Source: Granulosicoccus sp964390335
Lineage (GTDB): Bacteria > Pseudomonadota > Gammaproteobacteria > Granulosicoccales > Granulosicoccaceae
Length of the DNA stretch: 64,000 nucleotides
Assembly (NCBI GenBank): GCA_964390335.1
Contig: CAYMHU010000005.1
Span: 109,943-173,942 of the forward strand
Direction: 5' to 3'
Position numbers and translations under genes: made by a program. The notes beneath the pieces are model-generated. The model was not told the DNA's origin. It worked only from the letters and a program-made list of their open reading frames with translations, and ran no database searches. How positions within the stretch are numbered: the first letter of the stretch is position 1; each line of letters opens with the position of its first letter. Positions 17,155 through 26,315 of this stretch are shown here, piece by piece.

Positions 17155-19453
17155 AGGCTATTTGTCCTGGGTAATTCACTGCGTGGGTCGTAGGAGGCTT
17201 GTTCTAGTACAACAGCCTTACGAGACTTGCCCGCGATGATGACATTGAGTTCGGTGCCTGCAGCAGCTGCATACGGTTTAAGATACGCAAACGCTAAGAT
17301 AGATTTAACCGTGTGGCTATACACAATAGACGATGTTGAACCAACGACTTCATCGTTAAGCAACACGGCTTCCCCGCCGTTACCATCTTCCGCGTGGTTA
17401 GGTTCTATCTGCAAATAGGTGCAAATCCAGGGCAGTTCGTTGTTACTGCTCTGTACCGTTGCTTCTTTACCTATAAAGTCTTTGTCCATATTAACAAATC
17501 GCATAACGTCGGCTTCGGGCAGGGTGACTTCATTGGTTAGTTCACCCGCGCCCTTAAACATTTTCTCCATGCGCATGGTATTCATGGCAAATGAGCCGTA
17601 GTCCGTTATTCCATACTCTGTACCAGCTTCTAAAATTGCGTTGTAAACGNNNNNNNNNNNNNNNNNNNNNNNNNNNNNNNNNNNNNNNNNNNNNNNNNNN
17701 NNNNNNNNNNNNNNNNNNNNNNNNNNNNNNNNNNNNNNNNNNNNNNNNNATGATCCAGTAGACGTTGTTCGAAAAATGCAGCGCACACAATAAAAAAGCA
17801 ATCATCGGCTAACTTTATTACGGTTGCTTCTAATTCTATGCGACCTCGTTTGTTCAGAAAATGCGTTAGTACAATGCCGCCAGTTTTGCCCGGTAGCTTG
17901 TTCGCAACCAATTTGTCTAAAAACGCATGGGCGCCGGAACCTTCCACTTTTACCTTTGTAAACGCGCAGATATCCATGATGCCAACGCCGTTTCTCACTG
18001 CAGCAACTTCTTTTTCAATGATGTCGTGAAGTTCGTTGCGTTTAAAAGAATAGTAGTCCTGCTGTTTAACGGGTGCTTTTGCGAACCAGCGTGGCCGTTC
18101 GTGGCCATACACTTCTTCAAAAACTGCGCCGCGCTGTTTTAATCTTTCGTACAATGGTGATGGTTTTACAGGGCGACCAGCAAGTCGATTAAAATGCGGG
18201 AATGGAATTTCATGTCGTAAACAATAGTCCTCCTTAGCTTTCGTGATTTGCCAGGCCTTATTCGCATAAGATCCAAATCGACGCGGATCGTATTCACGCA
18301 TGGATAAATCTGCAGCCCCGTGTACCATCCAACGCGCTAATTCCCGGGTGAGACCAGGACCCCAACCAATCCCGATTTGAGTACCACAACAGCACCAATA
18401 GTTATTCACTCCGGGTGCCGGACCAATTAGCGGGTTACCATCTGGTGGATGTGAAATCGCACCATGCACATCGCGTTTAATGCCAAGGTCTGCCAATATG
18501 GGCATACGTTCGAGCGCATTCTCAAGCCAGGGCATCACACGATCATAGTCAGGCGCAAACAGCTCGTTCTCAGCTTCCCACGGACAGTGATCTTCCCACA
18601 CGGTATTGGGATTACTTTTCTCATAGATGCCGATTAAACCGGATTTTTGTTCCATGCGAATATAGCCGGATACCTCGCGATCATCACGGATAACGGGTAG
18701 CTCGGTGTCCAAGTCTTGAAATTGAGGAACCGTATCGGTGACGAAATAATGATGAGTCATTGACGTCATGGGCAGTTGTAAACCAGACCATTCGCCCATT
18801 TGTCGCGCATAGGTTCCACCTGCGTTTACCACATGCTCACAAATAATGTCTCCTTTTTCAGTCGATACCACCCATTCCTGATTTGGGCGTTGTTGAATAT
18901 TAGTGGCGCGGCAACGGCGCACTATCTTCACACCCAGTTGCCTGGCACCGGTTGCCAAGGCTTGGGTTACGCCAGAAGGGTCAACATGGCCATCGTCCGG
19001 TGTATAGATTGCGCCGAGCACACCATCAAGGTTATAGAATGGATGTAGCGTGCGGATAAAATCGGCGTCAACCAACTCTATATTGAACCCTAAGGACTTG
19101 CCTACGCTTAACGTGTGTCGCAGCCAATCCATCTCAGCTTCGTCATAGGCAATACGAAATGAACCACAGCCGTGCCATGTGACGTTGTGGCCGGTTTCCT
19201 TCTCGAGTGCGCCAGCATACAAACCAATGTTGTAGTCAACGCATTTGCCCAAGCTATAACTGGATGTTGAGTGGGTAATCTGGCCCGCGGCATGCCAGGT
19301 TGAGCCTGAGGTAAGCTCAGCCTTTTCGAGCAATACCACGTCCTGCCACCCTTCATGGGCTAAATGGTAGGCGAGCGAGCAACCCATAATGCCACCACCC
19401 ACGATAACCACTTTTGCCTGGCCAGGCAGGGCGGGCTTGTCTTGTGTGCTCAT
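17151..19453 (-). CDS. Dimethylglycine/sarcosine dehydrogenase-like FAD protein with GcvT domain, interrupted by assembly gap
   Basis: The N-terminal part is a DAO-type FAD domain: VVIVGGGIMGCSLAYHLA is the dinucleotide motif, and GSTWHAAGQ places His54 where dimethylglycine dehydrogenase binds FAD covalently. The C-terminal part is a GcvT-like tetrahydrofolate aminomethyltransferase domain, with ILTHFLNKRGRIELEATVIK-type strands before the gap and ITDYGSFAMNTMRMEK after it. The family oxidatively demethylates N-methylated amino acids and passes the methyl to folate. A run of 100 N (17650-17749) interrupts the GcvT domain. The total length over the gap is not a multiple of three, and about 90-100 residues of the domain appear to be missing, so the true gap is probably nearer 270-300 bases. 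It heads a minus-strand operon divergent from the RpiR regulator. Confidence 0.85.
17650..17749. other. Assembly gap of 100 N
   Basis: Exactly 100 undetermined bases, a common placeholder for a gap of unknown size. It lies within the GcvT part of the dehydrogenase gene and should not be read as sequence length. Confidence 0.99.
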
Positions 19454-19544
19454 GTAGTCTGGTTCCTTATCACGCGTTTTGCAGCTGTTTGAGGGTGCAA
19501 AAAACGTTTGCCTCAGTGATGAAACGAATGTACGATATGGTTTA
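19454..19544. promoter_or_regulatory. Divergent promoter region with nested inverted repeats
   Basis: The 91 bases between the FAD/GcvT dehydrogenase and the RpiR regulator hold GCAAA (19497-19501) facing TTTGC (19507-19511), and CGTTT (19505-19509) facing AAACG (19522-19526). These are likely binding sites for the adjacent RpiR-type regulator, controlling both directions. Confidence 0.45.
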
Positions 19545-20450
19545 ATGAATCAATCAAACGTACCAGTCGAGAAAATACCTCAAACTAGCCTTGTCCTGCA
19601 AGCATTATCTGCAGAGTATTCATCGCTCACACCAGAGGTACGAAAAGCCGCTACTTATGTTTTGGATAATCCAAACGATATTAGCGTGTCTTCTATTCGA
19701 GAAATCGCCGCAGCCGCGGCAGTCAAACCCAACACCTTGGTCAGACTTGCACGAGCAATAGGTTTTGATGGCTACGAAGAATTTCGCGAACCATTTCGAG
19801 AAGAAATTCGCCGTGGCCCAACCAGTTTTCCAGATAGGGCTCGTTGGTTACAATCTCTTGGAAAACAAGATAAGTTAGGCAGTCTCTACAGAGATATGGT
19901 CAGTGCGGCAATCAATAATCTAGAAGAAACCTTTGCCGGTATTGATGCGGAGCAACTGACCGTTGCAGCCAATGCTATTGTCAACTCGCGCAAAACTTAT
20001 ACGTTAGGAGTTGGCGTTAACAGTTCGAATGCTCAAAATTTTACGTATCTTGCCAGTACCGGTATGGTGCAATTTCAAGCTATACCAGGCACCGGTAGCA
20101 CACCAATTGATGATATTGCCTGGGCAGACGAGCGTGATGTACTTATTGCTATAACCAGCAAACCGTATAGAACAGAAGTAGTCGAAGCGTTTAATATCGC
20201 ACAATCGCAAGGGGTTAAGTGCATTGGTATTTCGGATAGCGCGGCGTCACCTATTATTGTTAATGCAGACCACGGCTTCGTTGTATCAATTGATACACCA
20301 CAGTTTTTTCCGTCTTCTGTTTCAACAATAGCGCTACTAGAAACGTTGTTGTCTTTTGCAATTGCACAAGGCCCTAGCAAAGTCGTCAAACGTGTGCAAA
20401 CGTTTCATAATCGGCGCCATCAATTGGGTTTGTACTACAACGATATTTAA
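19545..20450 (+). CDS. RpiR/MurR-family transcriptional regulator
   Basis: Regulator of 301 residues. The N-terminal HTH_6 domain includes AATYVLDNPNDISVSSIREI and the recognition region AAAVKPNTLVRLARAIGFDG. The C-terminal SIS sugar-isomerase-like domain (about 120-290) includes RKTYTLGVGVNSSNAQNF and VLIAITSKPYRTEVVEAFN. SIS domains in this family usually bind a small effector. An ORF start at 19479 is possible, but ATG at 19545 fits family length. It is divergent from the FAD/GcvT dehydrogenase and lies directly before the Rieske oxygenase, so it is the probable local regulator of the catabolic island. Confidence 0.88.
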   Translation: MNQSNVPVEKIPQTSLVLQALSAEYSSLTPEVRKAATYVLDNPNDISVSSIREIAAAAAVKPNTLVRLARAIGFDGYEEFREPFREEIRRGPTSFPDRARWLQSLGKQDKLGSLYRDMVSAAINNLEETFAGIDAEQLTVAANAIVNSRKTYTLGVGVNSSNAQNFTYLASTGMVQFQAIPGTGSTPIDDIAWADERDVLIAITSKPYRTEVVEAFNIAQSQGVKCIGISDSAASPIIVNADHGFVVSIDTPQFFPSSVSTIALLETLLSFAIAQGPSKVVKRVQTFHNRRHQLGLYYNDI

Positions 20451-20467
20451 TACTGAATGAGTAAACA

Positions 20468-21550
20468 TTGAATAAGCCAATTCATTCATTAGATGCCCGG
20501 TACTACACCGACCCAGCTGTATTCCAGCTGGAGATGGATGGAGTGCTTAGTCAAACTTGGCAGTTCGCCGGGCATGCGTCTCAACTTGAAAAAGCAGGTG
20601 ACTACTTTACCTTTGACATCGCGGGTGAGAGCCTGTTTTGTGTGCTGACGAAAGATCTTCAAATAAAAGCGTACTACAACGTGTGCCAACATCGCGCGCA
20701 TCAACTGGTATCTGAATCCGGCAATGCACCCATTATTGTCTGCCCTTATCATGCTTGGTCATATGAGTTATCGGGCGAGCTTCGTGGAGCACCAAATTCT
20801 AAAGTGGTGCCCGGCTTTGACAAAACGAAAATTTGTTTGGCAGAGGTGCGGCTGGAGAATTTTAATGGCTTTTTGTTTGCTAATCTGGACAGTAACGCCA
20901 GACCAATGGATGAGTGGTTTCCCAATGTTCGACAGCAGTTATCACAATATGTACCTCACATAAATAAGTTAAAGCCTATTCAGTGGATAGAAGTGCAAGA
21001 ACGTTGTAATTGGAAGGTGTCTGTAGAAAATTATTCCGAGTGTTATCACTGCCAGTTAAACCATCCAACGTTCGCTACCGGGGTGGTTAAACCCAGCACC
21101 TACGATATACAACCGCAAGGTCATTGTTTACGACATACAACGGAGTGTCAGAATCTGGATAATATGAGTTATCCGATAGATCTCAGCGCGAATGACTACG
21201 CCGATAAATACTCCTCATGGTTTCTATGGCCAATGATGTCGTTTCAGGTGTATCCCGGGAATGTATTAAATACCTATCATTGGCGGGCGATTGATCATCA
21301 ACACGTTTTGTTGTGGCGAGGTTGGTATGCAACGGATACCATGGATAAACAGGTCATTTATAATCTAGCTAAACAAGACAGGGAAACCACAGTCGAGGAA
21401 GACATTCATTTGGTGGAGTCTGTGCAACGCGGACTTAACAGTCGGGGCTATAGTCCAGGCCCTCTGATACTCGATCCAAATAGCGGAGTAAAGTCTGAGC
21501 ATTCCATAGCAGTATTACAGCAATGGATGCGAGATGCTGTAAAAGCTTAG
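20468..21550 (+). CDS. Rieske non-haem iron oxygenase alpha subunit, quaternary-amine demethylase-like
   Basis: Oxygenase of 360 residues. The Rieske [2Fe-2S] ligands are Cys73 and His75 (CQH) with Cys92 and His95 (CPYH). The mononuclear iron site has His194 and His199 in NYSECYHCQLNH, with Asp312 (EEDIHLVESVQRG) as the likely third ligand. Overall it resembles the GbcA/stachydrine-demethylase/choline-monooxygenase group, which oxidise N-methyl groups, rather than aromatic-ring dioxygenases with beta subunits. No beta subunit or separate reductase gene is adjacent. The start is TTG at 20468. The 3' end overlaps the convergent EamA gene by four bases. Confidence 0.85.
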   Translation: MNKPIHSLDARYYTDPAVFQLEMDGVLSQTWQFAGHASQLEKAGDYFTFDIAGESLFCVLTKDLQIKAYYNVCQHRAHQLVSESGNAPIIVCPYHAWSYELSGELRGAPNSKVVPGFDKTKICLAEVRLENFNGFLFANLDSNARPMDEWFPNVRQQLSQYVPHINKLKPIQWIEVQERCNWKVSVENYSECYHCQLNHPTFATGVVKPSTYDIQPQGHCLRHTTECQNLDNMSYPIDLSANDYADKYSSWFLWPMMSFQVYPGNVLNTYHWRAIDHQHVLLWRGWYATDTMDKQVIYNLAKQDRETTVEEDIHLVESVQRGLNSRGYSPGPLILDPNSGVKSEHSIAVLQQWMRDAVKA

Positions 21551-22434
21551 TCGGATTTCTGTTTTTCCAAACGGTGTTCCCGGATTGCGACATAACAGGC
21601 ACCGCTAAAAATAACAACTGCGCCAATCCACGTATTAAGGCTGACATGCTCACCAAAAACTAAATACCCTAACGACGCGCTCCACAGTATTTTTGCAAAA
21701 TCAAAAGGCATAACAATAGAAGCTTCGGCATAGGCAAATGCTTTGGTTAGCAGTAGCTGCCCGAAAGTGCCGGTGATGGCCGTAAACAGCAGAATGCCCC
21801 AATGCCAACCTTGTGGCCATTGCCAGAATAATAGCGCAGTTGGTAGTGAGAGCAGTGTTAGAAATATTGCTACCCATGCTGTGATGGTTAATGCGGAATC
21901 AGTATTGGATAGCTTTTTAATTATAATCATTGTCAGTGCCCAGACGGCTGCTGAAGCCAGTACCAGCATTGGCCCTAGATCGAATGCAACGGCTCCAGGC
22001 CGCAACACGATCAATACGCCGGTAAATCCAATAATCAGTGCTATCCATCGTCGAAGTCTGACTTTCTCGCGTAGCAATAGCATAGCTAGAATTGTTGCGA
22101 AAAGCGGTGCGGTAAAACCCAGCGCCTGCACCACCGCTAATTCGGTAATAGATAATGCATAGAAAAACATAAGCATTGCAACAACGTTTAATGACGCGCG
22201 TAGCACATGCCACTTCATGTGCATGGTTTTCATAACGAGAAAATTGTGCCTTGCTATTATCGGTAATAAAAAGAGTACCGCTAACAAGTTTCTGAAAAAC
22301 GCTATAACAAATGGATGTAGATCGGCACTGAGATAGCGTACCGAAGCATGCATCATGGACAGAGCAATAGTAGACCCTAACATTGCCGCACAAGCTAGCA
22401 AAACGCTTTGCGGATGAGGTTTGGTTTGTGTCAC
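21547..22434 (-). CDS. EamA-type drug/metabolite transporter
   Basis: Inner-membrane protein of 295 residues with about ten hydrophobic helices arranged as two EamA repeats. Examples are HPFVIAFFRNLLAVLFLLPI in the first half and WIALIIGFTGVLIVLRPGAV at the repeat junction. The family moves amino acids, nucleosides or other small metabolites, usually outward. The start is GTG; an upstream ATG is cut off by a stop. It lies 10 bases after the arylsulfotransferase-like gene, so both are probably in the P450 operon. The substrate is unknown. Confidence 0.85.
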   Translation of the reverse strand: MTQTKPHPQSVLLACAAMLGSTIALSMMHASVRYLSADLHPFVIAFFRNLLAVLFLLPIIARHNFLVMKTMHMKWHVLRASLNVVAMLMFFYALSITELAVVQALGFTAPLFATILAMLLLREKVRLRRWIALIIGFTGVLIVLRPGAVAFDLGPMLVLASAAVWALTMIIIKKLSNTDSALTITAWVAIFLTLLSLPTALLFWQWPQGWHWGILLFTAITGTFGQLLLTKAFAYAEASIVMPFDFAKILWSASLGYLVFGEHVSLNTWIGAVVIFSGACYVAIREHRLEKQKSD

Positions 22435-22444
22435 ATCAGTGGTT

Positions 22445-23500
22445 TCAGTTGTTTAACAAATTGACAACTTCTGGCGCATCGGCTGCGTACCAACGGGCTC
22501 TGAATAACCAATTGGTATTGCCAAAGATATCCGTATTAAAGAAAAACGGATTTACGTATTCACGCACGATGTCGCCCTCGGGTGTGACTTCAAATATACA
22601 CCCTTTGTTACCTTCACATATGAGGGTATTGCCTGTAGGTAGCCTCTGCGCGCCAGACATATGCGGTGAGAAGAACGATGTAAAGTCATCTTTAGCAATG
22701 TACTTCCACACAGTGGTGTTGGTTCTAGGGTCTATTTCCCATACTTGACTATGATGCAAATCGGGCATATAGGCACCGTTTGCAAAGACGAGTATATTGC
22801 CGTTATCGAGCATTTGCGCATCGTGCTGACCGTTGAGCTGGTCATCCTGGTATTTCCAAATGACATTGTTGGTTTGTCTGTCAATTATAAACAGCATGCA
22901 TAAATTTTTCGAACTTATAAGATAGTTTCCGTCTTTGAGCGGGCAAACGGTATTGGTGTGGCCGTAGCTCCAGCGGTTAGCATTTCTGTGTAAGGGATGA
23001 GTTGCCAAGTCAAGTTGTTCGTAATACCACTCCCAAACGGTGTTTCCGTTCTCATTAACCTCACGAATTACCTCGCCAAAAGGACCTCCCGGTGTTTCAG
23101 TACCCGGTATGCCGCCTCGTAGGTTTGCGATTAAATGTTCGGTAGGTTCGGAGAAAGCGGCGTATATTGCGCCGTTAGACAATCGCCGACAATCATGATG
23201 CTGATAGGGGTCATCATGTTGCCATACGAGTTGACTATTTTTATCATATTCGCTTAGGCGACCGCTAACCGTTAGGGCAACCCCTTTTCGATTTTCGCAC
23301 CGCTCATTGATGAACAGGTTGCCGTTAGGCAGTAGGTAACACCAGTTTGTCATGCCACCTTTGACCTGCCATTCGTGTGCGACGTTAGCATCAGGATCCA
23401 ATAAATAGGCGCGATCGCTTTCAATTGTTGAAGTCAGTACATAGCCAGGCGTAGAGCGGCTTTCATCGTTAAGTAACAACCCGGTATTTGTTATTCTCAC
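22445..23500 (-). CDS. Arylsulfotransferase-like beta-propeller protein without signal peptide
   Basis: Protein of 351 residues with repeated propeller-blade motifs such as GNLFINERCE, GAIYAAFSEP, GNYLISSKN, GNILVFANG and GNTLICEGNK, each preceding W-K/W-E type turns (NTVWEWYYE, NNVIWKYQDD, NTTVWKYIA). Conserved histidines lie in YQHHDCRRL, YGHTNTVCP and NGQHDAQML, matching the arylsulfotransferase (ASST) family. There is no signal peptide, unlike periplasmic ASST enzymes, so a cytoplasmic role is predicted and sulfotransfer is uncertain. The start is GTG, 16 bases after the P450-fusion stop. Confidence 0.72.
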   Translation of the reverse strand: MRITNTGLLLNDESRSTPGYVLTSTIESDRAYLLDPDANVAHEWQVKGGMTNWCYLLPNGNLFINERCENRKGVALTVSGRLSEYDKNSQLVWQHDDPYQHHDCRRLSNGAIYAAFSEPTEHLIANLRGGIPGTETPGGPFGEVIREVNENGNTVWEWYYEQLDLATHPLHRNANRWSYGHTNTVCPLKDGNYLISSKNLCMLFIIDRQTNNVIWKYQDDQLNGQHDAQMLDNGNILVFANGAYMPDLHHSQVWEIDPRTNTTVWKYIAKDDFTSFFSPHMSGAQRLPTGNTLICEGNKGCIFEVTPEGDIVREYVNPFFFNTDIFGNTNWLFRARWYAADAPEVVNLLNN

Positions 23501-23516
23501 TTAGATGCTGTCCGCG

Positions 23517-25685
23517 TTATAAATCCAACACGAGTTTTCGTGTTTTCGATCGGGAACAACAAATGGTGATTTGCGTGTTCGCCGCTTTTTCAGGTTCTGT
23601 TTGCACAAGATCACGGTGGTCAGGAATGCCCTCAAGTATCGGTGTTAGGCAAGTGCCGCACACACCTGACTGACAGGATACATTGGGGTTAATACCGTGT
23701 TGCCTGAGGTTGTCTGCAATAGTTTCTCCCGGATTGACTTGTACTTCAATGCCTGATTTTCGTGCGACAACAGTAAAAGGTGAGCCGTTGGTGTCAATTT
23801 CGGCACCAAAACGTTCTAAATGAACGTTGTTTTCTGTCCACCCGTTGTCTGTAGCGCCGTTGACAATATAGTCCATAAACCCGTTCGGTCCGCACACATA
23901 TAAATGTTTAGTTGAATTGGGATGGGCTAATACTTTGTTAAGTTTAAGTTGCTCCGATTGCGGCGCATTATCAGCATATAAGTGAACATGCTGGCCGAGC
24001 GTATGCAATATATTTTTGAATGCGAATCGATCTGGTGATTTGACGCAATAGTGCAATTCCCATGAAGCTTTACGTGCACTTAATGCCCTTGCCATACATA
24101 GAATAGGTGTAATGCCGACACCGCCTGCAAACAGTATGCTGTGCTCTGCGGCTTCATGCAACATAAAATTATTCCGCGGTTTTCCTATTCTTAGCCGATG
24201 GCCTTGCTTAAATTCGTTATATATAGAAACAGAACCACCGCGAGAGTTCGGGTCTTTCAGTATGCCAAGCTCATAGTGCGATGTTGTTTGAGGATCGCCA
24301 CTGAGTGAGTATTGCCGGACTAAACCGGATTTTATTTCAACATCGATGTGAGCGCCGGGATCGAATGCGGGTAAAGCATTTCCGCTGACATCCTGTATTT
24401 CCAGCGCCAAAATATCAGTGGCCGTTTGTTCACGTTTAGAAATGATTGCATTAATCCAGTGAGATTCATCCATGGATTGTTGAATGGGTTTATCCGATAG
24501 TGCAGTGGTAGCAATATGTAGTTTAACCGGCAAGCTTGAATAAGCCCGAATAGTATTGTTGAGGCTGATAGTGGGTTCGCTCGTCAGCTCAAATTTTTCT
24601 ACTCGACGCCGTAAGGCTTCTAAAAGCAGAATTATCTCTCGTCGGGCTAAATGCATACCCATACACATATGAACACCTTGACCGAACCCGACATGGTCGT
24701 GAACATCTCTGGTGACATCAAATTGATCTGGGTTGTTAAACTTGCGTTCGTCGCGATTTGCGGATGCATAAATAACTAACACGCGCTCGCCTTCGGGTAT
24801 CGTATGGCCCGCAATCTCGCTTGCTTCAATTGCGTACCGCGTAAATGCACGAATGGGAGTGGCCATACGCACGGCTTCTTCTACGGCATTAGGGATTAAG
24901 CTTGCATCCTGACGAATTTTTTGCCATTGCTCAGGATAGTCTGCAAAAAATTTGATGATTTGAGCTGTTGTCGATATGGTTGTATCGAGTGACGGTGCAA
25001 TGTAATCACGCATTAGCTTTGCACACTTCTCTTTAGACAAACCGCGTTCGGGTCCAATGTCGAAAATGCGTTTTGCCCAACCACCGGATTTCAGTTTTTC
25101 GGGCCGTCCGTACTCTTGTAAGAACCTGCCCAATTCCGCTAAATCGTCAAAAGCGCTGGCTGTGCGGCTGTTTGCTGTACCAAATAAATTAAAGGTTGCA
25201 GATGCCCATTTCAGCATATTATCGGCGCCAGCCTTGTCGGGCAGACCAACCAGTTCTACAACAATAGAAAGCGGTAAAAATTGTGCCAAGTCGGTTACTG
25301 CGTCTATCTGCTGGCGTTCGCACAATACGTCCACGAGTCCATCTGCTGCAGATTTAATTTTTGGCTCTATGGCTTTTAATGCACCAGGCAGTAATGGTTC
25401 GGACGTAACTGCGCGCGATTCGTCGTGCTCTGGAGGGTCGGAGTTTAATGTAGAGCCAATAAGGAAATCATTGACTTTTTGAATAGGAGAGAGACCTTTA
25501 GAACTGACAAAACGCAGGGGTTGTCGCAGCACGCTGCTGACTTCTTGGTAGCGCGAAAGAGCGTATAAGTTATTTTTAGTCAGGTATACAACGGGTCCTA
25601 GCGCTCGTAGTTCTGAATAGAATGAATAAGGGTTCAGAATGACTTCATCACTGAAGAAGTCGATACTGGATTCAGGTATTTTCAT
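23517..25685 (-). CDS. Self-sufficient cytochrome P450 fused to phthalate-dioxygenase-reductase-type module
   Basis: Protein of 722 residues. The P450 domain (about 1-395) has the I-helix threonines in YIAPSLDTTIST, ExxR at Glu270-Arg273 and the haem-cysteine motif FGQGVHMCMG with Cys341. The reductase part (about 410-630) has the flavin motif VRQYSLSGDP and pyridine-nucleotide motifs LFAGGVGITPIL and LYVCGPNGFMD. A plant-type [2Fe-2S] ferredoxin domain closes the protein, with Cys671, Cys676, Cys679 and Cys709 as ligands. This is the layout of class VII (P450RhF/CYP116B-like) enzymes, but the P450 part is short. ATG was chosen; GTG nine bases upstream is in frame. It should oxidise a small substrate using NAD(P)H without partners. 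Confidence 0.9.
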   Translation of the reverse strand: MKIPESSIDFFSDEVILNPYSFYSELRALGPVVYLTKNNLYALSRYQEVSSVLRQPLRFVSSKGLSPIQKVNDFLIGSTLNSDPPEHDESRAVTSEPLLPGALKAIEPKIKSAADGLVDVLCERQQIDAVTDLAQFLPLSIVVELVGLPDKAGADNMLKWASATFNLFGTANSRTASAFDDLAELGRFLQEYGRPEKLKSGGWAKRIFDIGPERGLSKEKCAKLMRDYIAPSLDTTISTTAQIIKFFADYPEQWQKIRQDASLIPNAVEEAVRMATPIRAFTRYAIEASEIAGHTIPEGERVLVIYASANRDERKFNNPDQFDVTRDVHDHVGFGQGVHMCMGMHLARREIILLLEALRRRVEKFELTSEPTISLNNTIRAYSSLPVKLHIATTALSDKPIQQSMDESHWINAIISKREQTATDILALEIQDVSGNALPAFDPGAHIDVEIKSGLVRQYSLSGDPQTTSHYELGILKDPNSRGGSVSIYNEFKQGHRLRIGKPRNNFMLHEAAEHSILFAGGVGITPILCMARALSARKASWELHYCVKSPDRFAFKNILHTLGQHVHLYADNAPQSEQLKLNKVLAHPNSTKHLYVCGPNGFMDYIVNGATDNGWTENNVHLERFGAEIDTNGSPFTVVARKSGIEVQVNPGETIADNLRQHGINPNVSCQSGVCGTCLTPILEGIPDHRDLVQTEPEKAANTQITICCSRSKTRKLVLDL

Positions 25686-25758
25686 GCGATTCACAATTGG
25701 TTGTAGCTTTCTCTATGTATTGTCCGCGACAAGCATGTAAACCTAACGGTAATAAATT

Positions 25759-26205
25759 TTAATTGGCTTCAATCAGTTCTTTGAGTTTATTGATCTGCAT
25801 TTCATGATCTTTCTGCATTTTGGTTTTAGACATAAAAAGCATCATGATTTTCATTATGAGACTGGTGCGAACAGTATCAGCAGCAGCGATCAGTTTTGTT
25901 TGGTTATCTGATACTGCTTCAAGATCGTTAACGATTTCCATGTCAAACCAACCGCTGGTCATAAACAGCTTGATATGATTAGGAGGATTATAGGCCACAA
26001 TGGTTTCCTTCATAGTGAATTCCTTACCATTTTGATCGTAGGTATGATTGGCTATGTCACCAATTTTTGGCGCGGTGACGTCTCCACTAACTTGCTCGTA
26101 TCGGACGAAATCGTTTAGCCATAACTTAAGATGCTCGGGATTGTTGGCGTAATCCCATACTTGCTGAATGGGTTTATCGATGATGACTTCACAATAGCAA
26201 TTCAT
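25759..26205 (-). CDS. SRPBCC-fold (START/polyketide-cyclase-like) protein
   Basis: Small soluble protein of 148 residues with an N-terminal strand pattern CYCEVIIDKPIQQVWDYANN and LKLWLNDFVRYEQV typical of the SRPBCC hydrophobic-ligand-binding fold. A C-terminal helix follows. No catalytic residues can be assigned. GGAGA precedes the ATG. It lies 73 bases upstream of the P450 fusion on the same strand and could bind its substrate or product. Confidence 0.72.
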   Translation of the reverse strand: MNCYCEVIIDKPIQQVWDYANNPEHLKLWLNDFVRYEQVSGDVTAPKIGDIANHTYDQNGKEFTMKETIVAYNPPNHIKLFMTSGWFDMEIVNDLEAVSDNQTKLIAAADTVRTSLIMKIMMLFMSKTKMQKDHEMQINKLKELIEAN

Positions 26206-26315
26206 AGAAAGTCTCCATGGTGCGCTTAACCACTGTATATTGGCAAAATAAGGATAAAGACCATATCACCTAATATAGCTGGTGGAAAGTCTAAAAAACA
26301 GGTGCAATGACTATT

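Noticed and set aside
17650..17749. A frameshift or pseudogene in the FAD/GcvT dehydrogenase
   Set aside because: The frame change coincides with the N placeholder, so it is an assembly gap.
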